From contig OZ026833.1 in the NCBI GenBank assembly GCA_964023205.1, positions 48,300,441 to 48,364,440 of the forward strand: a DNA stretch of 64,000 nucleotides, given 5' to 3'. Made by a program: the position numbers and the translations under genes. A model generated the notes under the pieces. It worked only from the letters and a program-made list of their open reading frames with translations, did no database searches and was not told the DNA's origin. Source of the DNA: Lutraria lutraria. Lineage: Eukaryota > Mollusca > Bivalvia > Venerida > Mactridae. Below, piece by piece: positions 62,801 to 64,000 of this stretch; the first letter of the stretch is position 1, and each line of letters begins with the position of its first letter.

Positions 62801-63579
62801 ATTGTTATAACCTCCAGACCTGAATACAAATATTGTTATAACCTCCGGACCTGAATACAAATATTGATATAACCTCCGGACCTGAATACAAATATTGTTA
62901 TAACCTCCGGACCTGAATACAAATATTGTTATAACCTCCGGACCTGAATACAAATATTGTTATAACCTCCGGACCTGAATACAAATATTGTTATAACCTC
63001 CGGACCTGAATACAAATATTGTTATAACCTCTGGAACTGAATACAAATATTGTTATAACCTCCGGACCTGAATACAAATATTGTTATAACCTCCGGACCT
63101 GAATACAAATATTGTTATAACCTCCGGACCTGAATACAAATATTGTTATAACCTCCGGACCTGAATACAAATATTGTTATAACCTCCGGACCTGAATACA
63201 AATATTGTTATAACCTCCGGACCTGAATACAAATATTGTTGGGAAATTTAAGTCATTTGTTCACTATCATGTAAATACTGACAAAATACCTATAGATGCT
63301 TCACATAGACCAAACCATCATCATAGTGTCTATAGCTCAATATTACATAAGGTTAATTACAAATCAGGTATGTTTGTAAATGATTATGTCTATAAACAGG
63401 TAACAAGCTAGTCTGTATCATGTTTTCTACTCTATTTTTATTTTCATCTGAAAGTTGGATCTAAGACAGTCAGTGAATTTTTCCGTATTATGAAGCGACA
63501 GTTTACATCAGATGAATGGTTACAGATTGAATCAGGAAATACAGATCAAGACAAGTTGTGTATCTTCTATAGATTGTGG
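59877..63579 (+). CDS. AASDHPPT: 4'-phosphopantetheinyl transferase, 5' part (3 exons in window)
   Basis: Exons are 59877-60035, 62250-62475 and 63455-63579; later exons lie beyond the window. Frame and phases agree (0, 1, then 0). The enzyme moves phosphopantetheine from CoA to carrier proteins such as fatty-acid synthase ACP. Exon 1 matches the human N-terminus in layout: NTRTWQPS..DWIKASQCIQ, then EEKERIGKFVFKKDAKSSM. Exon 2 has KLGRTEKGKPYL, then FNVSHHGDYVVLAAE and VGIDVMKLE; this Asp belongs to the Mg-binding VGxD motif. Exon 3 has EFFRIMKRQFTSDEW and CIFYRLW, just before the W(A/S)xKES motif, which is outside the window. The ATG at 59877 is the first of two in-frame Mets (residues 1 and 6); either may serve. 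Intron 1 (2.2 kb) holds MITE-like DNA and intron 2 a minisatellite. Confidence 0.95.
60253..61444. mobile_element. Candidate TIR element in AASDHPPT intron 1
   Basis: GTGCAGTCTAACCTGG at the left mirrors ACAGGTTGGACTGTAC at the right (13 of 16). The left part contains repeated AACGGTCACC and GGCCAGTTAA words in direct copies (60.28-60.50 kb). The right part has TTAAGTGGTCACCTGCC and GGCTGCTTAAGACAGG. It may be one 1.2-kb element or two short ones of the same family. Confidence 0.5.
61647..61752. mobile_element. MITE family B copy
   Basis: It runs from CAGTCAAACTTGTGAAC to CACAGGTTTCACTCTGTAA, with GGAAAGACAAAATATGGCC inside. It lies in AASDHPPT intron 1. Confidence 0.65.
62771..63240 (+). 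repeat. 31-bp minisatellite, about 15 copies
   Basis: The unit GTTATAACCTCCGGACCTG + AATACAAATATT is repeated nearly perfectly through AASDHPPT intron 2. Variants: CCAGACC near 62.81 kb, GATATAACC near 62.87 kb and CTGGAACTG near 63.03 kb. It ends abruptly at GTTGGGAAATTT. Confidence 0.95.
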
Positions 63580-63671
63580 GTGAGAAATGTTTTACAGAAG
63601 GATATGACAATTTATTGTTTTAGTTAAAAACAGAATACTAAGAAAAAATGTATTAACGTGTCAAGGTTACT

Positions 63672-63902
63672 TTATTGATTTGGGTTTAATGCCATTTTTC
63701 AACAATTTTTCAGTTATACATGATGGCCGATTCACCCAACCAGGTATCCTGGACTTTATTTGAACCAGTACTAACTTACCCTTCCACAAGGAACTGGCAA
63801 CTTCTCCACATGTGGAGGAAAATGAACATTTTTGTCAAATTATCATGGAAGGGTATATGACCAGCTGTGACCTGGATTCGAACCTGGATTGCTGGGTTAC
63901 AA
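63672..63902 (-). mobile_element. tRNA-headed SINE copy
   Basis: The tail side is GGGTTTAATGCCATTTTTC, with body AACCAGTACTAAC and CTTCTCCACATGTGGAGGA, and head side GGATTCGAACCTGGATTGC. It lies in AASDHPPT intron 3, just after exon 3. Confidence 0.7.
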
Positions 63903-64000
63903 ATGCAGTACATTAATATATCAAAAACATCAATGTTGTCTACGTACTTGTCTTGTTAAGAGTGTTATGTTTCCTTATCATTCAAATATAATATTATACT

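Overview
This is eukaryotic, AT-rich DNA, most probably from a bivalve mollusc. The evidence is long introns with GT/AG junctions, intronless Toll-like receptor genes, a receptor built of one-exon EGF modules of a kind common in bivalves, tRNA-headed SINEs resembling the RUDI/V-SINE type described from bivalves (recognised from memory, not searched), and many small inverted-repeat elements. The species cannot be named from the sequence alone.

Layout. (1) 0.46-6.5 kb, minus strand: a single-pass receptor with a signal peptide, seven EGF-like modules and a transmembrane exon. Every internal junction is phase 1. Its cytoplasmic end is not found. A dead, duplicated EGF exon lies in one intron. 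(2) 6.5-8.9 kb: SINEs and MITEs only. (3) 8.9-25.8 kb, minus strand: a complete 22-exon gene for a 711-residue coiled-coil protein that I identify as SCLT1 (sodium channel and clathrin linker 1, a centriolar distal-appendage protein). Its first intron holds a 2.28 kb transposon-like element with a 49-bp minisatellite inside, and next to it a separate 476 bp MITE. (4) 27.7-47.5 kb: a head-to-tail segmental duplication. Each unit carries one intronless minus-strand TLR gene (LRR ectodomain, transmembrane helix, TIR). The second unit has grown by insertions, and the first carries a decayed LINE fragment. (5) 47.5-52.6 kb: LINE debris, a 25-bp tandem repeat, a foldback element and a tRNA-Ala-like sequence. 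(6) 52.6-57.7 kb, plus strand: complete protoporphyrinogen oxidase (PPOX) in three exons, 479 residues. (7) 59.9 kb to the end, plus strand: the first three exons of AASDHPPT, the phosphopantetheinyl transferase. It is cut by the window edge and has a 31-bp minisatellite in intron 2.

How the genes work together. No operon-like logic is expected here. PPOX (haem synthesis), AASDHPPT (carrier-protein activation) and SCLT1 (cilium assembly) are unrelated housekeeping genes. The two TLRs are recent paralogues and form a small innate-immunity cluster. Their amino-acid differences are concentrated in one part of the ectodomain. No CRISPR, prokaryotic or viral gene was seen. Exon borders were read by eye from splice sites and checked for a continuous reading frame: the SCLT1 exons sum to 2136 nt and the PPOX exons to 1440 nt, both multiples of three.
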